Assembly: GCF_008298015.1 (NCBI RefSeq)
Contig: NZ_VTPX01000001.1
Span: 434,001-498,000, forward strand
Reading direction: 5' to 3'
Source of the DNA: Salinicola corii
GTDB taxonomy: Bacteria > Pseudomonadota > Gammaproteobacteria > Pseudomonadales > Halomonadaceae
DNA length: 64,000 nucleotides
Below, piece after piece: positions 45,983-54,263 of the stretch. The translations under genes and the position numbers were made by a program. The notes beneath the pieces were generated by a model. The model was not told where the DNA came from and searched no databases. It was given only the letters and a program-made list of their open reading frames with translations. Within the stretch, counting starts at the first letter, position 1. Each line of letters opens with the position of its first letter.

Positions 45983-46456
45983 CTAGGGTAGGATTTGAGA
46001 CAGCAGGGTGCCTTCCGGCAGCGGGATCAGCAGATAGCGTGAGAACAGCAGATAGATCGCCGCCGCGACGACCAGCGACACGACCAGCGAGAGCCACGGC
46101 CTGGCGCCGCGCAGCAGCATCAGGATCAGCATGCTCACCGCCATGCACAATGGGGCGCCCAGCCACTCGCTGGCGAGGATGTAAAAGACGATCAGCGCGC
46201 AGGGCAGCAGCGAGATCAGCAGGCCGCGGTAGTCGTATCGCGGCGTCTGGGAGCGGGGGCCGGCGAACGCGATCCTGAGTTGGCCTATCCGGGTCAGCGC
46301 CAGCACCAGTCCGCCGATCACCATTCCCCCGCCGATCAGCGAGGGGAACAGCGAGGGGCCGTACTGGAGGGCCGGCATGGTCGGGTAGGTCTGGGCGACG
46401 GCGATGACCACGCCGCCGCCGATCACGAACGCCAGTCCGAGCAGGAAGTCTCTCAT
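45983..46456 (-). CDS. tctB: Tripartite tricarboxylate transporter small permease
   Basis: 157-residue protein with four membrane helices, the usual topology of TctB. TMPALQYGPSLFPSLIGGGMV near the N terminus is the conserved loop. It lies 14 bases before tctA and 28 after tctC. Confidence 0.9.
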   Translation of the reverse strand: MRDFLLGLAFVIGGGVVIAVAQTYPTMPALQYGPSLFPSLIGGGMVIGGLVLALTRIGQLRIAFAGPRSQTPRYDYRGLLISLLPCALIVFYILASEWLGAPLCMAVSMLILMLLRGARPWLSLVVSLVVAAAIYLLFSRYLLIPLPEGTLLSQILP

Positions 46457-46484
46457 GAGGTCGTCTCCCGTTCGGATCGCTGGA

Positions 46485-47462
46485 TCACTTGGCCAGTCCC
46501 ACCTGCTCGACGATCTTGCCGAAGCGCTTGTCCTGCTCGGCCATGAGCTTGCCGAAATCTTCCGCCCCGCGCCATTCGGTACCGAAGCCCTGCTTGGCCA
46601 TGAAGTTCTGGTAGGTGTCGCTGTTGTAGGCGTCCTCGATCGCCGTCTCCAGGGTCTCGACGACCGCCGGGTCCATGCCTTTGGGGCCGGCGATGCCGCG
46701 CCATTCGCCGATGGTGTAGTCGGTGCCGAGTGCCTCCTTCAGGGTGGGCACGTCGGGGAAGCTATCGAGCCGCTCCGGCGCCATGATCGCCAGGCTCTTG
46801 GCCTTGCCGGCTTCGATCATCGAGCGCCCTTCGGGAACCGAGCTGGGCACGATATCGATGCTGCCCGCGGCCATCTCGGTCATCGCCGGCGCGGCGCCCT
46901 GGCTGGGAATCCAGGAGACACGATCGGCTTCCAGGCCCTGGTCGAGCAGGAAACCGGCGAAGGCCAGGTGCCACACGCCGCCCTGACCGGTACCGGAGGC
47001 GGTGTAGGTTCGCGCGGGCTCGGCCTTGATCTGGTCGACCAGCGTCTGGACGGAGTCGAAGGGGCCGTCGGCGGCCACCTGAATACCGGCGTAGTCGTAG
47101 TTGATCTGGGCGATGGGGGTGTAGTCCTCGTAGGTCAGCTGCGTCAGCCCCTGCCAGTGCATCATGTTGATCTCGCCGGTGATCAGACCGAGCGTGTAGC
47201 CATCGGGCTTCGCCATGGCCATGGCGGTGTGTCCCACCACGCCGCTGCCGCCGGTTCGGTTGACCACGTTGACGGTCTGGCCCAACTGCTCTTCCAGGGC
47301 AGCGGCGATGGTTCGCGCGGTCGCATCGGTCCCGCCGCCAGCCGCCCAGGGGACGATCAGCGTGATCGGTTTTTCGGGGTAGTCGGCCAGCGCCGGCAGC
47401 GGCAGCAGCAGTGACAATCCCAGTAATCCAGCGAGATGACGCTTGTTGATTGAGGTCTTCAT
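46485..47462 (-). CDS. tctC: Tripartite tricarboxylate transporter binding protein
   Basis: 325-residue periplasmic binding protein with a signal peptide ending near ALA-D26 or 27. YPEKPITLIVPWAAGGGTDATAR, split by the usual loop, is the Bug/TctC signature, and QLGQTVNVVNRTGGSGVVG follows. AAGGAG precedes the ATG. First gene of the minus-strand operon TctCBA-Ldh-FAH; divergent from the AraD1-type gene. Confidence 0.95.
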   Translation of the reverse strand: MKTSINKRHLAGLLGLSLLLPLPALADYPEKPITLIVPWAAGGGTDATARTIAAALEEQLGQTVNVVNRTGGSGVVGHTAMAMAKPDGYTLGLITGEINMMHWQGLTQLTYEDYTPIAQINYDYAGIQVAADGPFDSVQTLVDQIKAEPARTYTASGTGQGGVWHLAFAGFLLDQGLEADRVSWIPSQGAAPAMTEMAAGSIDIVPSSVPEGRSMIEAGKAKSLAIMAPERLDSFPDVPTLKEALGTDYTIGEWRGIAGPKGMDPAVVETLETAIEDAYNSDTYQNFMAKQGFGTEWRGAEDFGKLMAEQDKRFGKIVEQVGLAK

Positions 47463-47944
47463 GGCGTGTCTCCTTGGGGAGGGGTGTTGTTGGTGTTTTG
47501 AATTTCTACCGTCACGGAATCGACTTGGCGCCCACTGAAGCTATGATTTATGACTATTGGGTGCAATAAACGTATTGGCTAGACATTGGTATAACGAGCG
47601 TAAATCGGCGCCGCGTCATGGGTCTGACTATGGCACCGAATCACGATCCGAGGAGTCCGTGATTATCTCCGTTTTTCAATACCATCGATCAAAAACCCGG
47701 TGACGGAACGGCAGCGATCAAGGGGCTCCACCATGCAGATTACGCCGGTTGGCGACGGACGTATTTGCTCCGAAAGTCTATGTTGTACTTATTTTTTATA
47801 TGTTCAACATAGTGGAGAGATGATAAATGGTGGTCGCTGTATCGCGGCGGCATGGGTCCGTACGGCAACGTGCGAGGCGTTCTGCCATGGCCGCCGCAAG
47901 GCCGTTGGCGACAGTGACCGATGATCGATGCAAGGAGAATGCCG
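47463..47944. promoter_or_regulatory. Divergent promoter region of tctC and the AraD1-type gene, with an operator-like palindrome
   Basis: 482 bases without a gene. TATGTT-C-AACATA at 47799-47811 is a perfect 13-bp palindrome, embedded in a wider inverted repeat CTATGTTG (47778-47785) and CAACATAG (47805-47812). Nearer tctC, CAATA-AACG-TATTG lies at 47574-47587. A GntR- or LacI-type regulator could bind; none is encoded directly here. Confidence 0.45.
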
Positions 47945-48952
47945 ATGCGCCTGATTCAGTGCCTGAACGATGACCGCCTGACCGTGGCGGTGGTCATCGA
48001 CGAACATGAAGTCCAGGTCGTCGATGGCGACGAGGGCGTCTACGGACTGGCCAGGCGCGCCATCGCCGACGGCACGCCATTGACCGCCGTGGTCGAAGCC
48101 GCGCTGACCGAAACCCGGCTAGACTATGCCCGGCTGATCGAGGAGCGCCGTCTGTTGCCGCCGCTTACCCATCCCGACCCGGCGCACTGTCTGGTGACCG
48201 GGACCGGGTTGACGCACCTTGGCAGCGCCGATACGCGCTCGGCGATGCACGCCGCCGCCATGCAGCCGTCCGACAAGGTCGACGAAAGCGAGTTGACCGA
48301 TTCGATGCGCATGTTCCGCATGGGCGTGGAAGCCGGCAAGCCGAGAGCGGGCGAGGTGGGGCCGCAGCCGGAGTGGTTCTACAAGGGAGACGGCGACTGC
48401 GTGGTCGCGCCGGAGAGCGAGATCCCCAGTCCGTCGTTCGCCCAGGATGCCGGGGAGGAGCCGGAGCTGGCCGGCCTCTACGTCGTCGGCAGGGACGGCC
48501 AGCCTTGGCGGGTCGGCTATGCGATCGGCAATGAATTCTCCGACCATGTCACCGAGCGCTTCAATTACCTGTGGCTGGCGCACTCCAAGCTGCGTGCCTG
48601 CAGCTTCGGGCCGGAACTCTTCGTCGGCGAGCTGCCGGCAAACCTGGAAGGCACCAGCCGTATCGTCCGCGACGGCCGTACCTTGTGGGAAAAGCCGTTC
48701 CTGACTGGCGAGGGCAACATGGCCCACAGTCTCGCCAATCTCGAGCATCACCACTTCAAGTATCGCAATTTCCGCCGCCCGGGGGATGTCCACGTGCACT
48801 TCTTCGGGACCGCGACGCTGAGCTTTGCCGACAAGATCGTCGCCGAACCGGGTGACCGCTACGAGATCGACCTGCCGGCGCTGGGCCGCCCCCTGCGCAA
48901 CGTGCTCGGCAGCGAGGACGATTTCGGTTACTCGGCCGCCAAGGCGCTCTAA
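47945..48952 (+). CDS. AraD1/GguC family protein (FAH fold)
   Basis: 335-residue FAH-fold protein of the AraD1/GguC group; the listed frame starts at the ATG at 47945 or, in frame, at 47921 upstream (343 residues). The later ATG has AAGGAG seven or so bases before it. MRLIQCLNDD, VTGTGLTHLGSADTRSAMHA and EFSDHVTERFNYLWLAHSKLR are distinctive for the group. Members are proposed as 2-keto-3-deoxy-L-arabonate dehydratases, and the next gene is an aldonate dehydratase, which fits such a route. The stop codon directly abuts the palindromic element. Confidence 0.88.
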   Translation: MRLIQCLNDDRLTVAVVIDEHEVQVVDGDEGVYGLARRAIADGTPLTAVVEAALTETRLDYARLIEERRLLPPLTHPDPAHCLVTGTGLTHLGSADTRSAMHAAAMQPSDKVDESELTDSMRMFRMGVEAGKPRAGEVGPQPEWFYKGDGDCVVAPESEIPSPSFAQDAGEEPELAGLYVVGRDGQPWRVGYAIGNEFSDHVTERFNYLWLAHSKLRACSFGPELFVGELPANLEGTSRIVRDGRTLWEKPFLTGEGNMAHSLANLEHHHFKYRNFRRPGDVHVHFFGTATLSFADKIVAEPGDRYEIDLPALGRPLRNVLGSEDDFGYSAAKAL

Positions 48953-49091
48953 GCTCTGTCTGAAAAATCGGCGAGCGATGGCCAGAAAAGGCAAAAATTG
49001 ACGAAGAAGCGGAGTTTACGAGGTGTAAATGAGCATTTTGAGTCAATTTTTAACGCCTTATGGGCGAGCGCAGGCATTTTTCAGACAGAGC
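48953..49091. mobile_element. 139-bp palindromic MITE-like element
   Basis: Begins at the first base after the AraD1-type stop codon. The ends are a perfect 16-bp inverted repeat, GCTCTGTCTGAAAAAT and ATTTTTCAGACAGAGC. Inside, AAAAATTGAC recurs inverted as GTCAATTTTT, and TTTAC-GAGGT-GTAAA marks the centre. The whole is one long imperfect palindrome with no coding capacity. A half copy sits at 34048-34087. TAA occurs near both flanks, but a target duplication is not proven. It probably belongs to a repeat family of this genome. Confidence 0.75.
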
Positions 49092-49226
49092 GTAACCCCT
49101 TCGTGACAACACGACGTATCGACCGGCCGCCAAGGTTACCGTCCCGTCGTCGAGTCACCCATGCATGACGGCGTTCCGGCTGCCCGATCCCTGGCCGCCG
49201 GATCCGCCCGTTCTGGAGTCCTGATC

Positions 49227-51026
49227 ATGAGCGAACGTCCCCGCCGAACCGCCGACCAACTGCGTTCGCGCTGGTGGTTCGACAACCCCGACCACGCCGG
49301 TACCACGGCGCTCTGCCTGGAGCGCTACATGAACTACGGCATCACGCTGGAAGAGCTCTCCTCCGGCAAGCCGATCATCGGCATTGCCCAGTCCGGCTCC
49401 GACCTGACGCCGTGCAACCGGCATCACATCCAACTGGTGGAGCGGGTCAAGGCCGGCATCCGCGCGGCGGGCGGCGTTCCGTTCGAGTTCCCGCTGCACC
49501 CGATCCACGAGAACGTGCGTCGGCCGACGGCTGCACTGGACCGCAATCTGGCCTACCTGGGGCTGGTCGAGGTGTTGCATGGCTATCCGCTCGATGGCGT
49601 GCTGCTGACCACCGGCTGCGACAAGACCACGCCGGCCTGCCTGATGGCCGCCGCCACCGCCGATATCCCCGCGATCGTGCTCTCCGGCGGGCCGATGCTC
49701 AACGGCTGGCGCGGCAAGGAGCGGGTCGGTTCCGGCACCATCGTGTGGGAGTTGCGCAAGCGCCTCGCCACCGGCGAGATCGACTACCCCGAGTTCCTGG
49801 CTCGAATCGCGGATTCGGCCCCTTCGGTGGGACACTGCAATACCATGGGGACGGCCTCGACCATGAACTCCATGGCCGAGGCGCTGGGCATGAGCCTGCC
49901 CGGCTCGGCGATGATCCCCGCACCCTACAAGGAGCGGCCGATGGTCGCCTACGCCACCGGCGCGCGCATCGTCGAGATGGTGTGGGAGGATCTGCGTCCG
50001 AGCGACATCCTCACCCGGGAAGCGTTCGAGAACGCCATCGTCGTCTGCTCCGCGCTGGGCGGCTCCAGCAATGCACCGGTCCACATCAACGCCATCGCCC
50101 GGCACGCCGGGATCGAACTCACCAACGATGACTGGCAGCGCCTCGGGCACGCGATACCGCTGCTCGCCAACGTGATGCCGGCGGGTGCCTATCTCGGCGA
50201 AGAGTTCTTCCGGGCGGGCGGGGTGCCGGCGGTGGTTCACGAACTGCTCACGGCAGGGCGGCTCCACGGCGATGCGCTGACCGTCAACGGCCAGACGCTG
50301 CACGCCAACTGCTTCGGCCAGGAGACGCAGGACGAGGACGTCATCCTGCGCTATGACCACCCGCTGGTGGAGTCGGCGGGTTTCCTCAACCTCAAGGGGA
50401 ATCTGTTCGACTCCGCGCTGATGAAGACCAGCGTGATCTCGGATGACTTCCGTCGTCGTTATCTCTCCAACCCCGGCGATCTCGACGCATTCGAGGGCAA
50501 GGTCGCCGTCTTCGATGGCTCGGAGGATTACCACGCGCGCATCGACGACCCGGCGCTCGAGATCGATGCGAACACCATCCTGGTGATGCGCGGTGCCGGT
50601 CCGGTGGGGCATCCCGGGGGGGCCGAGGTGGTCAACATGCAACCGCCGGAAGCGTTGATCAAGCAGGGCATCGACTCGCTGCCGTGCCTGGGCGATGGCC
50701 GCCAGTCGGGGACCTCCGGCTCACCCTCGATTCTCAACGCCTCGCCGGAAGCCTCGACCGGTGGCGGGCTGGCGCTGCTGGAAACCGGTGACAGGATCCG
50801 TATCGATCTCAAGCGTGGCGAAGCCAATCTGCTGATCGACGACGAGGAGTTGGCGGCGCGACGCGCCAGGCTCGAGGCCAGCGGCGGTTATCCCTATCGC
50901 GATCATCAGACCCCATGGCAGGAGATCCAGCGCTCGATGGTCGAACAGCTCGACCGCGGCATGACCCTGGCGCCGGCAACCAAGTACCGGGCCATCGCCT
51001 GGGATCTACCGCGGGATAATCACTGA
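49227..51026 (+). CDS. IlvD/Edd-family sugar-acid dehydratase (arabonate/xylonate type)
   Basis: 599-residue iron-sulfur dehydratase. The ATG at 49227 has GGAG upstream; the frame opens earlier at 49161. Cluster cysteines are Cys63 ([10 protein letters not shown]), Cys131 (TTGCDKTTP, with the adjacent Lys133 that is often carbamylated) and Cys204 ([13 protein letters not shown]). Sequence style ([20 protein letters not shown]) is that of the L-arabonate/D-xylonate dehydratases rather than of IlvD or Edd proper. It follows the AraD1-type gene and the palindromic element, which lies between them. Confidence 0.9.
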   Translation: MSERPRRTADQLRSRWWFDNPDHAGTTALCLERYMNYGITLEELSSGKPIIGIAQSGSDLTPCNRHHIQLVERVKAGIRAAGGVPFEFPLHPIHENVRRPTAALDRNLAYLGLVEVLHGYPLDGVLLTTGCDKTTPACLMAAATADIPAIVLSGGPMLNGWRGKERVGSGTIVWELRKRLATGEIDYPEFLARIADSAPSVGHCNTMGTASTMNSMAEALGMSLPGSAMIPAPYKERPMVAYATGARIVEMVWEDLRPSDILTREAFENAIVVCSALGGSSNAPVHINAIARHAGIELTNDDWQRLGHAIPLLANVMPAGAYLGEEFFRAGGVPAVVHELLTAGRLHGDALTVNGQTLHANCFGQETQDEDVILRYDHPLVESAGFLNLKGNLFDSALMKTSVISDDFRRRYLSNPGDLDAFEGKVAVFDGSEDYHARIDDPALEIDANTILVMRGAGPVGHPGGAEVVNMQPPEALIKQGIDSLPCLGDGRQSGTSGSPSILNASPEASTGGGLALLETGDRIRIDLKRGEANLLIDDEELAARRARLEASGGYPYRDHQTPWQEIQRSMVEQLDRGMTLAPATKYRAIAWDLPRDNH

Positions 51027-51059
51027 CGAGCTACGAGCTACGAGCTACGAGCTACGAGC
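51026..51059. repeat. 7-bp tandem repeat (ACGAGCT, 4.9 copies)
   Basis: Starts at the last base of the dehydratase stop codon. Four perfect ACGAGCT units (51026-51053) and a partial fifth (51054-51059). Lies between convergent genes; copy number may vary between strains. Confidence 0.9.
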
Positions 51060-51122
51060 GAGGGCCGGCTTTGGGCACTTCAACAGATCTCCAGACAGGC
51101 GCCGCCATCGAGCAGTACGCGA

Positions 51123-51503
51123 TCAGGCGTACTGCATCCCGCCATTGCCGAACGACCAGTTGTGCCGATCGGTTTCGAGCAGGTTGATGAAAACATCTTC
51201 CTGCCTGAGGCCGGGGGCCGTGGTGAGGTATTCCGTCAGACGTTGATAGAGTGCCCGTTTCTGAGTCTCGCTCCGTGTATCGTTGCAGGTGATCTGGATA
51301 ATCACCAGTTCCTGACTTCTCGAGATGCCCAGATAGTCGGGGCTGCAGTCGAACTCTTCGTCGGCATGTTGGTGAAGCAGGATGAAACGATCATTTTCGG
51401 GGACATTGAAGGTGTCACGCAGGGCCCTGTAAACACCTTCACGGATGGCTTGCAGATCGTTGTCGCTTTTCCCCTGGCGCAGTGAGATACGAACTAACGG
51501 CAT
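51123..51503 (-). CDS. Tautomerase family protein
   Basis: 126-residue protein of the tautomerase (4-OT/MIF-like) superfamily. I start at the ATG at 51503 because GGAG precedes it and Pro2, the catalytic base of the family, then follows the initiator Met (MPLVRISLRQGKS). Earlier frame extends to 51524. NVPENDRFILLHQHADEEF and the C-terminal SFGNGGMQYA are typical of the larger tautomerases. Divergent from a LysR regulator, which is likely to control it. Substrate unknown. Confidence 0.88.
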   Translation of the reverse strand: MPLVRISLRQGKSDNDLQAIREGVYRALRDTFNVPENDRFILLHQHADEEFDCSPDYLGISRSQELVIIQITCNDTRSETQKRALYQRLTEYLTTAPGLRQEDVFINLLETDRHNWSFGNGGMQYA

Positions 51504-51563
51504 GTCAGTCTCCGGATAGAACATCGTGATAGTTGACGCTAGATACGTTAGCGCCTCACTGTT

Positions 51564-51611
51564 ATCCCGAATATCAAAACTTTTTGGATATGTGATCCAC
51601 TAAATCGGGAT
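51564..51611. promoter_or_regulatory. Inverted repeat in the tautomerase/LysR divergent promoter
   Basis: ATCCCGA (51564-51570) and TCGGGAT (51605-51611) form a 7-bp inverted repeat with centres about 41 bases apart; the right arm overlaps the ribosome-site region of lysR. Such a spread repeat is compatible with LysR binding, which is inference. Confidence 0.3.
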
Positions 51612-51617
51612 TCATGT

Positions 51618-52505
51618 ATGCGCCAGACTACGTTTGACCCGGATGTGTTGCGTGGCTTCGTGCTGGGCATCGAGCTCGGGAGCTTTGCCAAGGCCGCTGC
51701 GCGTCTGAATCGGTCAACATCGGCTGTTAGTGCCCAACTGAAGCGACTCGAAGAGCAGGTGGGCACGCCACTGGTTCACAGGGTAGGGCGTGGCATGGTG
51801 ATGACCGAACAGGGCGAGGTCATGCTGAGCTATGCGCGGCGACTGCTGGATCTCAACGACGAGGCGGCGGCTGCCGTTTGCGGTGAACAACTGGAGGGGC
51901 GTGTCCGCCTCGGCTTGCAGGAGGATTTCGGCGAGCGCCTGCTACCGGGTGTGTTGGGTCGTTTCGCCCGGGCGCATCCAAAATTGCATATCGAGGTACG
52001 TGTCGCCAGTAATATGCGGCTGAAGGAAGATGTCTCCCTTGGCAAATTGGATCTGGCGCTGGTCTGGAAAGCCGCTAGCGAGTCCTTGAGTGCCGAAACC
52101 CTGGCTAGCGTACCAATGAAGTGGATCGGGTCGGTTTCGTTTCAACCGCTCCAGGCCCTGGACGACCCGTTGCCGCTGGTAGTTCTGGAAGCACCCTGCA
52201 TGCTTCGCCAGATGGCGATCGATGCCCTGGACCGTGCCGGTATCGCATGGCGTATCGCCTTCAGTAGTGCCAGTTTGGGCGCCACATGGGCTGCCATCAC
52301 GGCGGAATTGGGAATCGGTATCCGAACACCGCTGTGCTTGCCAGCACAGGTTCGTGCCTTGAATGCGCAGGAAGCCGGATTGCCCGAGCTGCCCGGATTG
52401 GAGCTGTCGCTTTATCATGCCGAGACAGCACCGTCTCTCGCCGTAACGCGGTTGGGTCAGATCATTCGGCAGCACGTGGCCGAGTTAGTGCCCGCTCAAT
52501 GCTAA
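51618..52505 (+). CDS. LysR-family transcriptional regulator next to tautomerase gene
   Basis: 295-residue regulator with the helix-turn-helix LGSFAKAAARLNRSTSAVSA and QLKRLEEQVGTPLVHR at the N terminus and a short ligand-binding domain. Start at the ATG at 51618. Divergent from the tautomerase gene by 114 bases. Convergent with the Nudix gene. Confidence 0.9.
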   Translation: MRQTTFDPDVLRGFVLGIELGSFAKAAARLNRSTSAVSAQLKRLEEQVGTPLVHRVGRGMVMTEQGEVMLSYARRLLDLNDEAAAAVCGEQLEGRVRLGLQEDFGERLLPGVLGRFARAHPKLHIEVRVASNMRLKEDVSLGKLDLALVWKAASESLSAETLASVPMKWIGSVSFQPLQALDDPLPLVVLEAPCMLRQMAIDALDRAGIAWRIAFSSASLGATWAAITAELGIGIRTPLCLPAQVRALNAQEAGLPELPGLELSLYHAETAPSLAVTRLGQIIRQHVAELVPAQC

Positions 52506-52646
52506 GGGATCATGCAGCACTCCCTCGTGAAAGAGTGAAAAGGTCGGTGTACCGAGATACCGCGTGACTCTGTAAGCAATGGAGGAGCGCTTGAATACCC
52601 CGCAAGCCTGAGATGGGGTTATGTGATAGACGTTTCCGGCTTTCGC

Positions 52647-53096
52647 TTATAGCACAGCAGCCATCTTGACCACTTCAACCACATCAAGGCTCAACGCCAA
52701 GTCTTGAAATTCTAGACTTTCTATCGGAAACCACCGTGCGTCCAGGGCGTCATCGCCGGCCACGGGGTCGCCAGATACCCACTGACACAATACAGCGATA
52801 AGAACAAAGTGTTGCTGAATATGGCCAGCGCGATCATGATCGAATACATCTACGGCGGTAAAGGTCTTTACAACGTTTGCCTGGACGCCCGTTTCCTCGT
52901 GAAGCTCACGTAATGCTGCGTTTTCAACCGTTTCACCAAAATCTATTTTTCCTCCCGGGAAACCCCAGTGATTGGCGTCCGGTGGGTTCCTGCGTCGCAC
53001 TAATAATACATTTCCGTTCTTAATGACCGCTGCTATTGTTGCCGGTATAGGGTGATTCAAAGGTGGCGTTTCTGGTTGGGATAAGCTCTTTTCCAT
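52647..53096 (-). CDS. Nudix hydrolase
   Basis: 149-residue Nudix-fold hydrolase. The Nudix box is complete: GGKIDFGETVENAALRELHEETGV is the region, with GxxxxxE, REL and EExG in the right spacing (split here for length). The ATG at 53096 has GAGAG upstream; a TTG at 53159 would add 21 residues. Resembles ADP-ribose/8-oxo-dGTP type enzymes; substrate unknown. Lies downstream of a LysR gene in the same direction. Confidence 0.88.
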   Translation of the reverse strand: MEKSLSQPETPPLNHPIPATIAAVIKNGNVLLVRRRNPPDANHWGFPGGKIDFGETVENAALRELHEETGVQANVVKTFTAVDVFDHDRAGHIQQHFVLIAVLCQWVSGDPVAGDDALDARWFPIESLEFQDLALSLDVVEVVKMAAVL

Positions 53097-53223
53097 TGGT
53101 TGGCTCTCGGGTAACAGGAGAAGAGTGGTTAAATTTTTCTTGTCCACCTTTCCTGACAATTAGTCAAAAGGTCGTGCTCCATGATATGCACTAGCGTCAA
53201 TGAACCAGTTTTCATGACAGAAG

Positions 53224-54126
53224 TTAAAGGTCTTGGCGTGCCCGCAATTGCTGCTCTACGATATCTACGAACGCACGTGTTCGTGTCGAAATGCTTTGCC
53301 TATTCGGATGGATTGCGACGATTTCCAGCGGTGCCGGCTGAAGGTCGAGCGCAAATTCGACGAGATCACCTGCCGCGATACTTTCCTTGCAAAATTCATA
53401 CGGAATGATCGCGAACCCGATCCCGGCGCGGGCACCGGCGATGAGCATCAAGCTACTGTCAACGCGATAGCGAGTCGGTACATCCAGCGCGATAGTTCGA
53501 CCTTCCACATCGATGAAATGCCAGGGGTTCGCCTGTAGCGCCGTCAGCGTCGAGATACAGGGTAAATGACTGAGTTCCTGTACCGAAGCGGGCCGGCCAT
53601 GATCGGCAACGACCGAAGGTGCGGCGACCACGGCGCTGCGCATGCTGACCAGTGGGCGAACCACCATGCCGCTATCGGACAGCTTGCCTCGGTGATAGCA
53701 GATCGAGACATCCACATCCCTTCTGATTGGATCGAGTGGCGCCATGCTGGTGATACAGTCGATGGCGATGTCCGGGTGGTCGGCCACGAAAGTGGCGATA
53801 CTTTCATCGAGCCATTTGACGCCAAATTCGGAAGGAATGGCGACGGTAACCCTACCGCTAAGGCTGCCATGTTGACCCTTCATCTCATGCTCGACTTCCT
53901 CCAAATCGCCAATGATGCTTTCTGATAGATGATATAGACGTTGGCCCTCGGCGGTAAGGCGCAAATGTCGTGTATTTCTCATTACTAACTGATGAGACAG
54001 TTGATTTTCCAACTGATCGAGGTGGCGTGCCACCGTTGACTTGGGAATGTCCAATGCCTTTGAGGCCGCCAGGATAGAACCTTGCTTGGCGATGGCGACA
54101 AAGACTTTTAAGTAATCGAGATTCAT
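53224..54126 (-). CDS. LysR-family regulator divergent from aceE
   Basis: 300-residue regulator. Helix-turn-helix: QGSILAASKALDIPKSTVAR then HLDQLENQLSHQLVMRNTRHL. The ligand domain includes PSEFGVKWLDESIATFVADHP. It is divergent from aceE by 137 bases, so it is the best candidate regulator of the pyruvate dehydrogenase genes, in place of the usual GntR-type PdhR. Its sequence is less GC-rich than the neighbours at the left. Confidence 0.9.
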   Translation of the reverse strand: MNLDYLKVFVAIAKQGSILAASKALDIPKSTVARHLDQLENQLSHQLVMRNTRHLRLTAEGQRLYHLSESIIGDLEEVEHEMKGQHGSLSGRVTVAIPSEFGVKWLDESIATFVADHPDIAIDCITSMAPLDPIRRDVDVSICYHRGKLSDSGMVVRPLVSMRSAVVAAPSVVADHGRPASVQELSHLPCISTLTALQANPWHFIDVEGRTIALDVPTRYRVDSSLMLIAGARAGIGFAIIPYEFCKESIAAGDLVEFALDLQPAPLEIVAIHPNRQSISTRTRAFVDIVEQQLRARQDL

Positions 54127-54263
54127 AGGCTCAAATCCGGGAAAGTGTTTCCAATCTTACTGCGTTGCCAGCATCGAGGTGCAATATTAGGGTTTTCGAG
54201 GAGTAGGCGGCCGGCCTCTTGTATAGCTTCATCGATCTTATCTTTTGAAAGAGGCACGACATT

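Noticed and set aside
49155-50642. Minus-strand frame of 495 codons opposite the IlvD/Edd gene
   Set aside because: Shadow of a gene with complete iron-sulfur motifs; overlaps the upstream region as well.
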